Positions 47,209 through 58,330 of a stretch of 64,000 bases of DNA are shown in pieces. The notes beneath the pieces are model-generated. The model had not been told where the DNA came from, did not search any database, and saw only the letters and a list, made by a program, of their open reading frames with translations. The translations under genes and the position numbers were made by a program. Position 1 is the stretch's first letter. Every line of letters begins with the position of its first letter. The stretch is from Naematelia aurantialba (lineage: Eukaryota; Basidiomycota; Tremellomycetes; Tremellales; Naemateliaceae): the NCBI GenBank assembly GCA_021527695.1, contig JAKFAO010000002.1, positions 2,108,501-2,172,500 of the forward strand, in the 5' to 3' direction.

Positions 47209-48940
47209 ATGAACTTTATCAAGAACTTTGCAGAGAAGAAGATTGAGCAGGAGAGTGAGTTACCTCCGATCTCGACGTCTATGCCCGAACGCATGCCTGA
47301 TGCTGATGCTGGTCGATATCAGTTGGCGCCAATCAAAGCCAGAACCAAGGTCAAGGCACTGAAAATGACGACTACTCTTCGCAACAGCAGCCGGGCTACG
47401 GGGGGAACCAAGGCGGTGGATACGGCCAGAATTCGGATGCCCAGGAAGGCTCGTATGGCGGGAACCAGGGCGGCGGCTACGGCCAGCAACAGGATAGCTA
47501 TGGCGGCCAAGGAGGGCAATACGGTGGTCAGACAGATCAATCCGGCCAAGGAGGACAGTACGGTGGCCAGGGAGGTCAGTACGGTGGCCCAGGAGAAGAG
47601 TACGGTGGTCAGGGGGGCGGTCAGTACGGCGGCCACCTAGGCGGGCACGGGGGTCCGCACGGCGGCCATCGAGGGGGGCACGGTGGCCCCGGCGGTCCGG
47701 GTGGCCCGTACGGCGGCCCCCCAGGGGAGTTCGGTGGCCCCGGCGGTCCGGGTGGTCCTGGCGGTCAGTTCGGCGGCCCCGGAGGTCCGGGCGGTCCAGG
47801 CGGTCAGTACGGTGGCCCCCCAGGGGAGTACGGTCGCCCCGGTGGTCCCGGTGGCCAGTACGGCCGTCAAGGAGGGGACTACGGTGGCCAGCGCGGTCAA
47901 TATAGTGGTCAAGGAGGGGACTATGGTGGCCAAGGTGGTCAGTACGGCGGTCAAGGAGGGGAATACGGCGGGCAGGGTGGGCAGTATGGTGGCCAGGGTG
48001 GTCAGTACGGCGGTCAGGGAGGGGATTACGGTGGTCAGGGTGGAGGCTACGGCCAGACAGGAGGCGCCCATCTGAACCGTCCTCATGGCCAGGGCGGCGC
48101 AAGTTACGGTGGCGGCAATATCCCTCAGAGTATGTCCCTGCTTCCCAATTTACATCATCAAGTGGGACTGACCCGAGTTCACTCGTCCTGTAGTCGACCA
48201 GTCCGCTGCGATCCAAGCTGCGAATCAGCACGCTTCGAATGGCGATGAAAACGCTGGCATCTTTTCCTCTGCGCTCGGCCAGATCGGTGGCATGAGTTCC
48301 CAAGATGCTAATGATGTGGACGAGGACAGTGTGCAGCAGCAGCACAATCAGGCGTATACCCAAGGCAACGCTGGAAGCCTCAGTGCGAATGCCATGGGCG
48401 GGTGTGTGGTTTTCAATGGCGTTTGGGACAAGACCGCTGACAAGGGGCAAGTGCTGCCGCCATGCAGGCGCTCAAGATGTTCACCTCGGGGCAAAGTGCA
48501 GCAGGTGGCTCTAGCGGGGGCGACATGCAGTCCAAGGTGAGTCTTGCATCATGGTACTTGTTACTGTTGGGCTGACTAGACAGATCATGGGCATGGCCAT
48601 GTCTGAGGCGGCTCAGGTAAGCCCGACCCGAAGTGGTTCCAAGCAGGGTGGGTCTGATGACGTGTGCAAGCTCTTCGACCAGTCCGGCGGCGCAGCTTCG
48701 GGCAACAAGCAGGACGCTGTATCTTCGGCCGGGCAGACTATCATGAAGCTCTTGCTGAAGAACCAGGTGTCAGGCGTAAGGCTAGAGGAATCAATTTTGG
48801 CTTAGCAAGCTGATCACATTATAGATGATGGGCGGTGGCCAGTCGGGAGGCCTCAGCTCGCTCATGGGTATGGTGAGTATCCCGAACGCTCCATAACACT
48901 GGTAAGCTGACTCGGCGCGAAGGCCGCCAAGTTCATGTGA
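47209..48940 (+). CDS. Gly/Gln/Tyr-rich prion-like protein with a conserved fungal C-terminal domain
   Basis: The start (MNFIKNFAEKKIEQE) is followed after a GTGAGT intron by a long low-complexity domain (exon about 47323-48130). It contains units such as GGQGGQYGGQGGDY, PGGPGGPYGG and SYGGNQGGGYGQ, with Ser and Asp interspersed, over about 240 residues. After further introns comes a conserved C-terminal part: DQSAAIQAANQHASNG, SSQDANDVDEDSV, AAMQALKMFTSG, KIMGMAMSEAAQ, LFDQSGGAASGNKQDAVSSA, GQTIMKLLLKNQVSG and the end LSSLMGM..AAKFM at 48940. I recognise this as a repeated basidiomycete protein type with unknown function. The Q/Y/G-rich domain is the composition associated with phase-separating proteins. 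Several GQYGGQGG units differ only at silent or Gln/Asp positions, which points to recent expansion. Confidence 0.85.
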
Positions 48941-49664
48941 GGAACTCGATAAGCGACGGGAGAGGTACACGAACTGTTATGAATGCAATGCTGTCTGACG
49001 GCATGGGTAATGAGCACGTGTGCCATCTGAACACAGTTGCGAGTCGCGAAAGAAAGGCCATGTGTGCCGAAGCGGTGCAGCAAACACATGCTCGTGAACG
49101 ATTTCGGAGGGAAACCCCTCGATAGGCTGACCTCGGGATTTGACTGACCCTCAGGCCTTCCTTTCCATTGATGCTGACGCTGGAGATTGGGCCAGCATCC
49201 TGCGCTGTCTTCCTCGAAGAGCCAACGAATCTACTCTCAGATGAGCAGGTGGTAGGCGTACCCGAGGAAATCCGACGTACCTTCAAAGCTATTCCTCTCG
49301 CCGAAGGAATGGTCTCGTTCTCTTTGCTGATATTTCCTCTTTGATAAGCGGATTGGCAGTTTCAGCAAGTCCCGGTCGCGCGGTCTGCCAACCTTTGCCT
49401 ACGAGATGGGGCTTGCGCACGGATGAAAGGCAGGGAGAGGGATTGACAGTCATGCCTTTCGGCCTTTGTGAGTTGCGTGCCTTTGGATGTCATGAAAGGA
49501 AAAGCCACTCCCGGGAAGGGCCACGGGCGATGGGCTGCATGCCGGTCCTCCTGGGTAGGGTGCAAAGCCATATATTCTGGCTCTCTTGCCTGGCTCAGGC
49601 TCATCGTTATCATCGTTCCCATCATCTACATTGTCTTCCGGCTTTACACTTGGCAACTGCAACG
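48941..49664. other. Intergenic region before the multi-span membrane protein
   Basis: 724 bp between tandem plus-strand genes. The frames here (87-131 codons on either strand) are overlapping and motif-free. It presumably contains the promoter of the next gene. Confidence 0.4.
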
Positions 49665-52596
49665 ATGTCCTCGACGAACGCGACAAACGACTGTATCGCG
49701 CTGACTTTTGCCTGCATCGTGAGCACGCACTCATGACTTACCCTTCCACTTCGGTCCCACGTCGCTAAGCAGCGATTCTTCCGACTTGGGTTTCGTGATT
49801 GTCTGATTCTGACGCTGATTCTGATGCCATTGGCAGAACGTGATCTACTCTGCGCACCATACATGGAGATTCGACAAGTGGCGGTGCCTCGCTCCCAGGC
49901 GCAAAGAATGGTTCAGAGTGTTGCTGACGGTACGTCCCTGCCGTCTCCATCACCGTCTTCCCGCGCCTTGGACCGCATGGCGAAATGGGAAGGATTTGAG
50001 GCTACGTGTGAGGCTGAAAGCTGAAATTCCCAGTGGATGCTGATTGGGAGTAATGTTGGAATGTTCATCTGGGCCTCGGGATGGACTTGTCAGTGCCACG
50101 CTTAGCACTGCCCTCGCGTCTCGGGACGGGATACTGATGCTGTGCAGATGCCAAGTACAAGTTGGGCTGGACGGTCGTCCCGGGTCGCGGCCCGATGCCA
50201 GTCCCTAGCCAGCTGTGGACGGAACATTATACACGTTACAACCCGCCACTGACGTTCTTCTTGGTCCGTACGTGTGGTGTCTCTCGTTACTGCTGCCTAT
50301 ACACCCGCCCTGGCTGACGAGCGACATTGTCTCCCATTTCGTCCTCGTCCCCGTCCTCTTGTGGTCGCATTCGCCCTTGTCCTCTCTGTTGTCCTCACCG
50401 CACTTGCCTCGTGTCTTTGCATTCGACCCGTCGGTGCTTCGCCTGGCTTGCATGCTCTGGGTGCGTTTCTCGATTCCTGGCTAAAACTCGTGGCATCACC
50501 ACTTGCCCGCGCAGTATCTTACTGCCTGAACATCTCGCTCAACGCGGAAGAAGCACTGTACTGGTACCACCTGATCCGGGCGGTCCGCCACGCCAACTCG
50601 GCATCGCAGAGCTGGCTCAGCTCCCGCTTCTTCGGCCTGTGGATCACCGTTTCGGGCGTGGCGACGTTTATCCAGTTTGCAGTCACCTGGATCCACTATG
50701 GCACTTTCGACTCGCAAATGGGCCGGGCATTCACTTGTGCCGGGGCGATTCAGCTCATGTGGGTGCTGAAGCTGATTTCCGTTCCTCCCTTCTCGATTTT
50801 TCGTCTGTCTCTCCAAGGCGGTTTACCCTGCTATCTTCTGCATCTCTCTCCGAAACGCTCTCCAATGGGCTCGCCCAACTCTCTCTAAAAATCCCTCGAG
50901 ACATCTCCTTAACGGCCATACTGGTCGATGCACGGGAAGCAAAGTACTTACTGATGGCGACAGACTCGTCGGCGCCTCGTCCTGGATCATCCTGCAATTC
51001 CCATCGTTCCTGACAAGTGTGGTACGTGGTCATCCGTTTTCCCCCGTCTCTCTCAGCTCGACGTCGAGCAGCCACTGACAACTCGACCAGAAAACATCAG
51101 GTGCCGGGCCAGAGGTCCGAACCAGGCTCCACATCTACCATGGTGTGTTTGTGTTTGCGTGTGACGGCCCAGTGTTCACGCTTGTGTTTGCGTGTGACGG
51201 CCCAATGTGGACGTTTGTGTCTGCGTGTGACGGCTCAGCGTCGACGCAGCCGGAGGAGGACCCGGCATGGCGCTGACAGGCCGGGGTAGAGCTCAACAAA
51301 GTCCGCACGTTGGCCCGATTTATATTTGCCGTGGGCACGTTGACGCTGGGAAGCGACGCCCTGACCGAGGCGAAGAGAATCAACAGCAACCGGTGAGTTG
51401 TGTGGCGTCTCCAAATCGAGTACACACAGTTCCCCATCCGAGCTTCAGAGCCCCAGACTCCCAGATCCTTCGAGCCCTAGAGCCCCAGCTCCCAGGGTCC
51501 CAGAGTCCAGAGTCCCAGAACAGCAGCTGACGGCACGGGTACAGAGTTGCACCTGGTAAGTAGACTACCATAGTGGGGATTTGGCCGAGTACGGCCGGAC
51601 TGACGAATTCGCCACCCAGACGTCCTCGAGCAGATCATCTTTGGCTCGTATTTCTTCTCCAACGTCCTTGGGATCATGGTGAGTCGATTCATCGACTGAC
51701 CCGGGCCGTGTCGGGTATTGCTGCTGGTGGAAGTAGAGCCAGGGCGAGAGTGCGACCCGAACGAGGCCAGACAATGCTGACATCCGCCACCTGCGCCTTA
51801 CAGCTCTACCTCCCGCGGAGCTACGCGAGCACCGACAAACCCATCGCGGGGCAAGTGTTCGTCGGCCGCGGCGCTCCCCCAGCAGGTGGTGCGGGCGGTG
51901 CGGGCGGTGCTGGGGCGCAATATGGCCGCGGGGCCGTCGATACCCAAGCATCGATCAACCTCAAGACGCTGCTGCGCGAAGGCGGGCAGTGGGACGACAT
52001 TGACGATGCCCGCGCGCAGGCGCTGCGGACCCAGAGCGGCCAGTGGGGGCTGGAAGGGGGTGGACGTGATTTCGATGACGTCGATGCGGAGAGAGATAGG
52101 GAGGTGGAGAGGGAGAGGGAGTACCCCGGACCGAGTGGGTACGGGAAGGAGGATGCCGAAGAGCAGCGGCAGGGATACGGCAGTGGGAATGGGTTTGCGT
52201 ACGGGTATGGCAGTGGCAGTGGGAGCGGGGGCGAGAAATGGGCGGCGCGCGATGGAGACCACGAGAGACTCGATGTTCCAGAGGTGAGACGAGTCCCTAG
52301 CACCTCGTACACCGCACCCCACGTCTCACGCCTCACAACTTGAATCTCACACCTCACACTGCAAGTGTCACGCCCCACCGCCTCACACCTCGCACCTCAC
52401 CGTGCATCTAGAAACCATTCGGCGGAAGAAACTAGATGTGGACCATCGACGCTAACAAACTCAGCTCGGCAAATTCACAAGCCCGTTCGACGTCCAGCTC
52501 AACCAAGCCAGCATCCCGCGCGAACTCAAGATCCACGTCGAGCACGAGGTCGAGGTCGTCAATCCCCCGTTGCCGCCTCACATGACGCAAGAGTAG
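49665..52596 (+). CDS. Multi-span membrane protein of unknown function with disordered C-terminal tail
   Basis: The gene starts MSSTNATNDCIALTFACI (two N-glycosylation sequons) and is broken by many short introns. Exons contain NVIYSAHHTWRFDKWRC, WMLIGSNVGMFIWASGW, YKLGWTVVPGRGPMPVPSQL, YCLNISLNAEEALYWYHL, SSRFFGLWITVSGVATFIQF, LVGASSWIILQFPSFLTSVV, LNKVRTLARFIFAVGTLTLG and LEQIIFGSYFFSNVLGIMLY. This gives about seven hydrophobic spans. A hydrophilic tail follows (QASINLKTLLREGGQWDDID, acidic Asp/Arg/Glu run, Gly-Ser-Tyr repeats). It ends with a conserved-looking LGKFTSPFDVQLNQASIPRE and the stop at 52596. The topology could suit a seven-helix receptor or transporter-like protein, but no signature motif supports either. 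Exon edges in the middle are approximate. Confidence 0.75.
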
Positions 52597-53302
52597 ACGG
52601 CAAATCTTGCCTCTTGCCTCTGCCTTTGCCACTTGCTTCTGCCACTTGCCACTTGTCTCTGCCGCCTCTGCCACTTGCCACTTGTCTCGGCCCACTTGCC
52701 TCTGCCGCTTGCCACTACCGCTTGCCTCTTGTCACGCGACTGTCCATCAAGCGCAACGGCGGCGGAGCTTTCTTGTTCTTTCCCATCGATGTGCATCATG
52801 TTTAGCTGCGCTTAATCTGCTGCACTTTGTATATCTATTTGGGATGTATTGATCGCGTCGGATAAGCTACTCGGATAATCCCAAGACCCTGGGAATTCAC
52901 AGCGACAACGGCTCGGTAGATCAATTCTGTCATCCACCCGGCCGACACAAGCCCGGCGTATCAACGGCCCCGAGATTTATGTCCAGGCATCATCAACACG
53001 CAGTAAGGCGTTGTCTGTCCCGGCCAGAACGTTCGAAGCTCAGGCAAGGGGCAGTCAAGCTACGAGTAGAATATCCGGCGACTGGCAAGACGCGGAGCCC
53101 TGTCCAACCCGCTGACAAATAACCGTACCGCAGATCCGAGGGACGCTCTGTTCAGCGTCAGGCTGCATAGCACGGAGGATGGCTACACCTACAGCCACAG
53201 AACTCCAAGGATGCCATTGACACGGACGTTCTTCCGCCCAGCAACTCGACTTCTGGGCTCGCAGCAGGTTGACGAGGGATCACCAGCAAGTCAGGCAATC
53301 TG
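52597..53302. other. Convergent intergenic region before topoisomerase III
   Basis: A repeat of TTGCCTCTGCC/ACTTGCCACTTGTCTCTGCCG-like units lies at 52605-52730 just after the stop of the membrane protein. The rest (52800-53300) shows no gene. Confidence 0.5.
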
Positions 53303-56300
53303 TCACCGTCGACGAGCCGACGAGGTATACCGCGGCTTTGCCGCGTCAGTCCGCTCGTTCGGGCAATCCTTTGCCCAATGACCGGACTTCTGACACTTAT
53401 AACATTCTATCCATATTAGCTCAGCCCCTCAGAAGTCACGAGAGGTCGACACACCCCCGGTAGTCGCGTTCGGGCGAGTGTTCTCCCTCGTGGGTGCACT
53501 TCTCGAGCCTGTATCTTCGTTGGGACACGAAGATGCCCAGTGACCCGCTTCCTGACACTTGTAACAGACTGCACCTAGTCAGCAGGCTCGGCTCGCTTCG
53601 AGCGGAGGGAGACGTACCATCAGACGAACCAGTCCTGCCAGGACCATTTGCGCTACGGGGTGGGTTGGCTTTCGAACTCTTCCTCTTCTTGGCAGGGAGT
53701 TCATCGACGTTCGGACACGCATTCGACCAATGACCAGGCTGGCCACACTTGAAGCATTCTATGCTCTCAGTATTGTGGTAGATCGTGCATCGCTAAACTC
53801 ACCTCCACTACCACTCCCAGTCCTCTCGGTCAATGATCTCGCCGGTTGAGGATGCGAACCGCTTCCTCCATGATCCTCATCCTCCCAGAGGAAGAAGCCA
53901 CAACGAGCTCGTACACCATTAGGACAACCCCTTGTTTGGTCAGTACGCTTGTCTCCCAAAACTTCAAACACCTACCAGAAGCGACGTCCCTTGTTAGGAC
54001 CGTCTTTGTGCACGGTAGCGTTGCTAGCTTCCAAGCCGCACTCGCACCTCATGACGCCCTCCCCGTCGCGATGGTCAATGGCGGTTGACTGGGGCTGGCC
54101 GGTGTGAGCGACAGATGATGTAAAGTAGGACACTTACAGTTCTCGCCGCAGTCTTCGCTGGTTGGCCCGTCTGACGTGAGCGACCGTGCAGAGTCAGATC
54201 CTGTGAGACAACTACAGCATCGTCTGCCCAGTCCTGTGGAGCGTCAGCGATGCCATTTTAGGGTAGCACAGTAATGGAGGAGCAAGGGAGCAGCTCCAGA
54301 TCAGAGAGACACAGTGCCGCAGGATTAAGGGTATCGACTCCGCACACTGGACCAGCCCGTGCGCAGGTGACAATGTAGGATCAAAGGGACGTTAAGTTCA
54401 GAATAGAAGCAGACATCGACGTACAAAGAAACCACAGCTTTCCTCCCGAGGTTTCTTGCACGTCCAAAACTTCCTTCCTGGGTTGGCTCCAGATTGGGAG
54501 GTCCTCATCACCGCTGCGTCGCCACACGAGCATACGGGTTCACTCGTAGGAAGGCTTTCATCTAATCGCTCAACAATCAGTATCATAGACTTGTGTAGCT
54601 ATCGAGCGACCTTGAACCCGAGCAAAATAAGTCAAGTGAGGGGAAGGCGAGCGAGCGGCTCACCTCCGTCTTTCTTTCTTTTTCTTTTCTGGAGAGGCTC
54701 AGAATTCCTCGTGCTTGTGGTGGTTTCAGCAATCGCTCGGCCTCGGCCTCTGCCTCGTGTCGTCTTCCCTGCTGTCCCTCTTCTGCTTGTCGATGGCAAT
54801 GACCGTTGTCCCCCTGCATCACCATCCGGCCCATCATCATCATCATTGTAATCGTCGTCATCGTTGTCCTCGTTTGGCCGTGTAGCACCAGCACCAGCAC
54901 CTCCACCACGACCACCCCTCCCCCCTCGAGCACCGCGGGTTGCCCCTCGACTTGCGCCTCTTCCGCGATTGGCCCTGTTTGCAGCGCGTAAAGCATCTTG
55001 CTCTTCACCTTGGCCATGCAGGTATTTTTCCACGTTCTGTACGTCATGAGGAACATGGTGACCGCAAGATGAAGTCGGCTCACATCGACTATGGTAGAAA
55101 ACTCCGTCTTGGCCTTTACAAATACCTCTTTGTACTGATCGATCGAAAAGGCCAGAACATCGGCTTTGCTTTGCACCCCGTCGCAGATGAGTTGCATACG
55201 ATGCTCGGTCTTGAAAAATCAGCGCACATCATGACCGATATATGCTATTGTGCTCACTTCTCTCCGTAAATGTGGCTTGCTCAGTGATCGATCAAAGCCA
55301 ATCGAGTTGTAGCCTTCAACGAGACCGACTCCAAGTGGGGATGGGACGAGATATTTCACCTTTTGCTCTTGCTTTTCCTTGACATACTCGCGTTCAATGA
55401 TCTTTGCGATATGCTCTGCAATAGTGGCATCGGTGCCTGGGAAGAAATGAGCAACACAGACCCCTCGGATTCCGATTGCCCTCACCAATGCCGTTTTTGT
55501 CCATCAAGCCTACTAAGTCGGCTTCCGTGAGCAGGTTGGGCCGAGTAGTGGTTCCTTCGCGGAGCTCGCATATGGTTGGCATGAACTCCTCATTGTCCTG
55601 GAAGTCTGGTACAGCGCTGCTCGCCCACTTATCATAAGGATACACTTCTAGATAGTTGCGTCTGAGAACGACCAGACCTTTTGCCCTCGTCAGTTTCAGA
55701 CCGACTGTCTACAGCTGATGGAAATTCACCGGAAGTAGAGAAATATTCTCCAGCAATCTCAATCTCGACAGTCGTGGTCTTGCCCTCGGCGTTACTGGCG
55801 CAACTTGCCAAGAATCGGCGTGTCACCAGCTCGAAGACACGCCTTTCATCTGCGTCCAGATTTGAGGCATGCGAAGTCGGATGAATGGGCGGATGAGCCT
55901 TGTCATTTTTCTTGCCGTTCCGAGGGCGCTGAAATTCCCCATCCAGAAGTCTTATGGACGTCAGCCATAGTGGCATTGGAGCTTCAATCCTACTTTTGGG
56001 CGTAGGCTCCCCAATCGCGGTCAGCTGTCTGTTTCTGGATCAGGGCGTGGAAGTCGAAATCCTTGTCATATTGATCGGTTTCCGTGCGGGGGTAGCTCAA
56101 GAATCCTTTCTGATACAGCTTTTCAGCTAGCTATCTCGCCTGTCAGCTGGCGGAGCGACACAACATCTGTAATGCTTACATCAAGAACACGTTTCGGTGC
56201 CATATGAAGCAATCTTGAGCCAGATTGTTGAAGCTCTACTGTGGTCAAAGGCAGAGGCTTCCTGGAGGACAATTAGTCTTTGAGGGGTGACTGATGTGAT

Positions 56301-57571
56301 GTAAACGCACCATTTTGTGGTCGGCTTGGTCTCAACACTGACTACAGTCGCTCTAGGGTTCTCGACGCACTGCTCGTACAGGACGACAGCGGTCTCCAAA
56401 TCGAAGAGATGGTTCCTCCGCCATTTGAACTCGACAGTTTTAGTTTCGGGCTTGGCTGATTTGTCGTCCTCGTCTTCCCGCTCGATGGCGACGTAGATAT
56501 ACCAGAAGGTTTCTGGTATAAATGAAGCCACGCGTTTGTATTGATCAACCACGAAGCCGAGGGTTGGAAACTGACATGGACCTGCTGATATCAGACTGGC
56601 TGCTTACGAGATATCAGGCATAGCTTACCATAGCTGACAAGCTGCTCCGCCAAATCGGCTATTCTGGTTTGGAGAGTCATGGTAGTGAGTCGAGTGAATG
56701 CGGCGCCGATCCGCAAGTCCAGGGCTATGCGAGCTTCCACAGCGTCTGCCTGACGCATGTCAAGATCATCGGCGCTCCGACATGCCTGATGGATCTGGCT
56801 ACGATATGAGTTAGATAGAAGTCGGCGAAAGATAGGAAACCCGTGGATCGAACGCGAGCGAAGGGACGGGGCTTCGGACGGTGCTTCGGACTATATGGAG
56901 ATCGTTCGTTGACTTACGCCGGTATGATAGCACTGAACCGCGCCCGCTTGACCTTCAGATTCCGATTGCTCCTCTTACACACCGCTGCAACCTCTGAGCC
57001 AATATGTTCACCTTCTCTGTCGCAATCGGTCCATATCATCAGAAGGTCCGCATTGCGGGCTTCTCGCTGAAGATTGCTCTCGACCTTCTTGAGATCCTAT
57101 GAACAGATGATCAGTAGATATTCCTCCATTGCTTCGCAGTCTGAGACGCGCTTGTCGGCTAAGACTGACCTTGTTGATGAAGGTGACCAAGGGAGCTTCA
57201 AACAGAGCGAAAGGGTCACACGAGTGCCATTTCCGATAATCGTCGCTAAAATCCTTCAACACGTCAGCTAGCTGGCAGAGTGATCGCACAAGCAGAGCTC
57301 ACCTGGGATGTCAGATGTCCGAGGACAGCAGTAACGGTGAAGTCTGCATCGCCGGTGCCGCCAAGCGGCGGAGGAAGGCGGTATGGAAAGTCGAAGTTTC
57401 GGATGTACTTGTGACTGCTTTCTCGCTGAAGCAAACATCAGCCATACAACGAGATAAAGCAAGCCTGAAAGGCAGCGGGTTGGGACTCACAGTCTCCCAT
57501 CGCCCGCCCGAGAGGATTTGAGCAATGCTCTTGGCGATACTCGGCTTCTCAGCGACACAGAGAACCTTCAT
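53303..57571 (-). CDS. TOP3: DNA topoisomerase III with GRF and CCHC zinc fingers
   Basis: Top3 (type IA) works with RecQ helicase/Rmi1 to dissolve recombination intermediates. The start ATG at 57571 opens KVLCVAEKPSIAKSIAQIL, the TOPRIM glycine/Glu region. Later exons show RWRPQ-like substrate-binding sequence, the active-site Tyr in KLYQKGFLSYPRTETDQYD (about 56080), AHPPIHPT, LLTEADLVGLMDKNGIGTDA and GLVEGYNSIGFD. The C-terminal third has an Arg-Gly-Gly-rich segment and an acidic Asp run, then a GRF zinc finger (CSCGDAAVMRT..NPGRKFWTC..CGFFVW). A second GRF follows (CECGLEASNATVHKDGPNKG..CGFFLWEDED), then three CCHC knuckles (FKCGQPGHWSNAC, YKCQEAGHWASSC, YKCQKSGHWAKDC). It ends after SSARRR at 53303. 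Animal TOP3A also carries GRF fingers. An in-frame, ATG-less 35-codon extension lies upstream of the start. Confidence 0.95.
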
Positions 57572-58330
57572 CCCTCTCCTGCATATCTGCGATCCGAACA
57601 GCGTTGTCAAGGACCATGCACCGAATACGCAGCGCCGGTTGGCCTTCCACGTTAACAGCACTCTATAGGACGACAACCTGATGATGTGATCCGCAGGTCA
57701 AGGGATGCCAGATGGACCCACAAAAGGGAAGAAGACTGGAGGAAAAGATGACCGGACCGAAGAAACGGAACCAAACACGTGATAATAGCAGTCGCGTCGC
57801 GGTGCTGCTGTATCACTGGTTGAGCGTGGTATCATTCACTTGCGAGATACTGTGCATCATCTGGGCCTGGTGTACCGACTGGGGGCCTGTTATCAATCCG
57901 CCAAGGCGTGGCGGCGCAATGGTTGTTGGCGCTTGGAAATCGTTGACGGCTCTTGGAAAACAGGTCGACCTCGCATTTCCAACTAATGCTCAGAGGGGCG
58001 GTATTCTGCGGACATAGCATATATAGTGTTTATTGTTTGCCCAACTGCATCTCTCCCAGCCACTCGTGCTTCTTCCTCTCCACTGCACAACCAGACACTT
58101 GTTGTGCTTGACTCTCTCAAGCAGCCTGCCATCACAGACGCGCAGACGAAAGACCACAGAGTGTCTCAATTTGCTTCCGCCCAGATTTCAGGTACGCGAC
58201 CAGTTTCCCTTGCCCAACGGGCCTCTCTCCGGCCAGCCAGCGACCTTTTTTTTTTTCTCCACTGACACTGGAGGAAAAAAAGAGTCGACTCTATTTTTCG
58301 TGTTGCTTGATCCAGAGATCCTACCTCTCT
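57572..58330. promoter_or_regulatory. Divergent intergenic region, TOP3 and SHMT
   Basis: 759 bp between start codons facing apart. A CATATATAG string at 58018-58026 could be a TATA element for SHMT, 305 bp upstream of its first ATG. A run of T at 58244-58257 and a homopurine GGAGGAAAAAAAGAG at 58270-58284 lie in the presumed leader. No separate gene is seen. Confidence 0.4.
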
